This document shows positions 63,535 to 64,000 of a DNA stretch of 64,000 bases, one piece after another. The position numbers and the translations under genes are program-made. This stretch comes from Mesonia algae (GTDB lineage Bacteria; Bacteroidota; Bacteroidia; Flavobacteriales; Flavobacteriaceae). Under the pieces are notes generated by a model that was given only the letters and a program-made list of their open reading frames with translations, did no database searches and was not told where the DNA came from. Location: the NCBI RefSeq assembly GCF_003253545.1, contig NZ_QKYV01000001.1, positions 330,574-394,573 on the forward strand. Reading direction: 5' to 3'. Position 1 is the first letter of the stretch. Every line of letters starts with the position of its first letter.

Positions 63535-64000
63535 ATGACACTACGCAAAATAATTCATGTAGATATGGATGCTTTTTACGCTTCTGTAGAGCAACTCGAT
63601 AATCCCGAATTACGAGGAAAAGCAATTGCTGTAGGTGGAGGTTCTAAACGCGGCGTAGTGAGTGCTGCTAGTTATGAGGCTCGTAAATTTGGAGTGAAAA
63701 GTGCTATGAGCGGTGCTTTGGCTCAAAAACTTTGTCCGCATCTTATCTTTGTCAAATCAAATTTTGATCGTTACCGAGAAGTTTCTCAACAGATAAGAAA
63801 AATTTTCTTTGAGTATACAGATTTGGTCGAACCACTTTCTTTAGACGAGGCGTATTTAGATGTGACCGAGAATAAAATGGGCAATCCCAGTGCTACCTTA
63901 ATTGCCCAAGAAATTAGAGAGAAGATAAAAGAAAAAACAGGTTTAAATGCTTCTGCAGGAATATCTATCAATAAATTTGTAGCCAAAATTGCCAGCGATT
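63535..64000 (+). CDS. dinB: DNA polymerase IV (partial, N-terminal part)
   Basis: The frame starts at the ATG at 63535 and runs off the right edge. It begins [20 protein letters not shown] with the metal-binding Asp10, then [30 protein letters not shown] and the second catalytic motif [15 protein letters not shown], as in Y-family Pol IV (DinB), which performs translesion synthesis. About 155 of some 365 residues lie in the window. Confidence 0.96.
   Translation, partial: MTLRKIIHVDMDAFYASVEQLDNPELRGKAIAVGGGSKRGVVSAASYEARKFGVKSAMSGALAQKLCPHLIFVKSNFDRYREVSQQIRKIFFEYTDLVEPLSLDEAYLDVTENKMGNPSATLIAQEIREKIKEKTGLNASAGISINKFVAKIASD

Overview
The window is chromosomal DNA from a low-GC member of the Bacteroidota, most likely a marine Flavobacteriaceae species. 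The evidence is the gene content (panC-panD-starch synthase-DUF4270-glmS block, PorZ of the type IX secretion system, the Bat aerotolerance operon, a TonB receptor with DUF4374 and PepSY partners, LytTR-type two-component regulation), the many SPII lipoproteins, and promoters of the Bacteroidota form TAnnTTTG, often 4-30 nt before a start codon with no obvious Shine-Dalgarno. The genus cannot be fixed from the sequence alone. I see no rRNA, tRNA, CRISPR array, insertion sequence or prophage; this looks like ordinary, gene-dense core chromosome with a few accessory pieces.

Layout. 1-9.5 kb: atpD start (cut by the window edge), glmS, a DUF4270 lipoprotein and a short starch-synthase-domain protein on the minus strand, diverging from panC, panD, a YbhN-like membrane protein, an esterase-fold protein that lacks the usual nucleophile serine, and radA. 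9.5-16.2 kb (minus, apart from one gene): recO, porZ, gdhA and a cystathionine gamma-synthase/lyase. 16.3-23.2 kb: a DUF3298 lipoprotein, an ArsC/Spx-like protein, two EamA transporters, a thioesterase, and yicC-gmk-nadD plus gpsA. 23.2-29.7 kb (minus): a pheS operon carrying a previously untracked 56-residue membrane protein, then an iron-type uptake set (TonB receptor, DUF4374 lipoprotein, PepSY membrane protein). 30-34 kb: a divergent pair whose promoters abut the start codons, then a small protein, SulP transporter and beta-carbonic anhydrase.

33.8-42.8 kb is one long minus-strand Bat operon: moxR, DUF58, a BatD-like protein, batA, batB, batC, batD and batE, with stops and starts touching or overlapping at most junctions. 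43.1-45.8 kb: SDR oxidoreductase, Schlafen AlbA_2-domain protein and PPP-type phosphatase. 46.4-50 kb: two tandem TraB/Tiki-like proteins followed directly by a LytTR histidine kinase and response regulator. 50.8-53 kb: an ALDH7-type dehydrogenase and 3-hydroxyanthranilate dioxygenase. 53.0-53.6 kb: the decayed remnant of an isoaspartyl peptidase/asparaginase. 53.7-59.9 kb: a GbsR/MarR regulator with a full RND efflux operon and a perfect 9+9 bp inverted repeat at its promoter. 60-64 kb: YciI and CYTH proteins, a MscS channel, an NAD(P)-binding protein and the start of dinB.

Nothing here is a clear new defence or mobile system. The most worthwhile leads are the TraB-like pair joined to its own LytTR system, the divergent leaderless promoter pair, the esterase-fold family with an Asp at the nucleophile position, the pheS-linked 56-residue membrane protein, and the efflux operator next to a broken gene.
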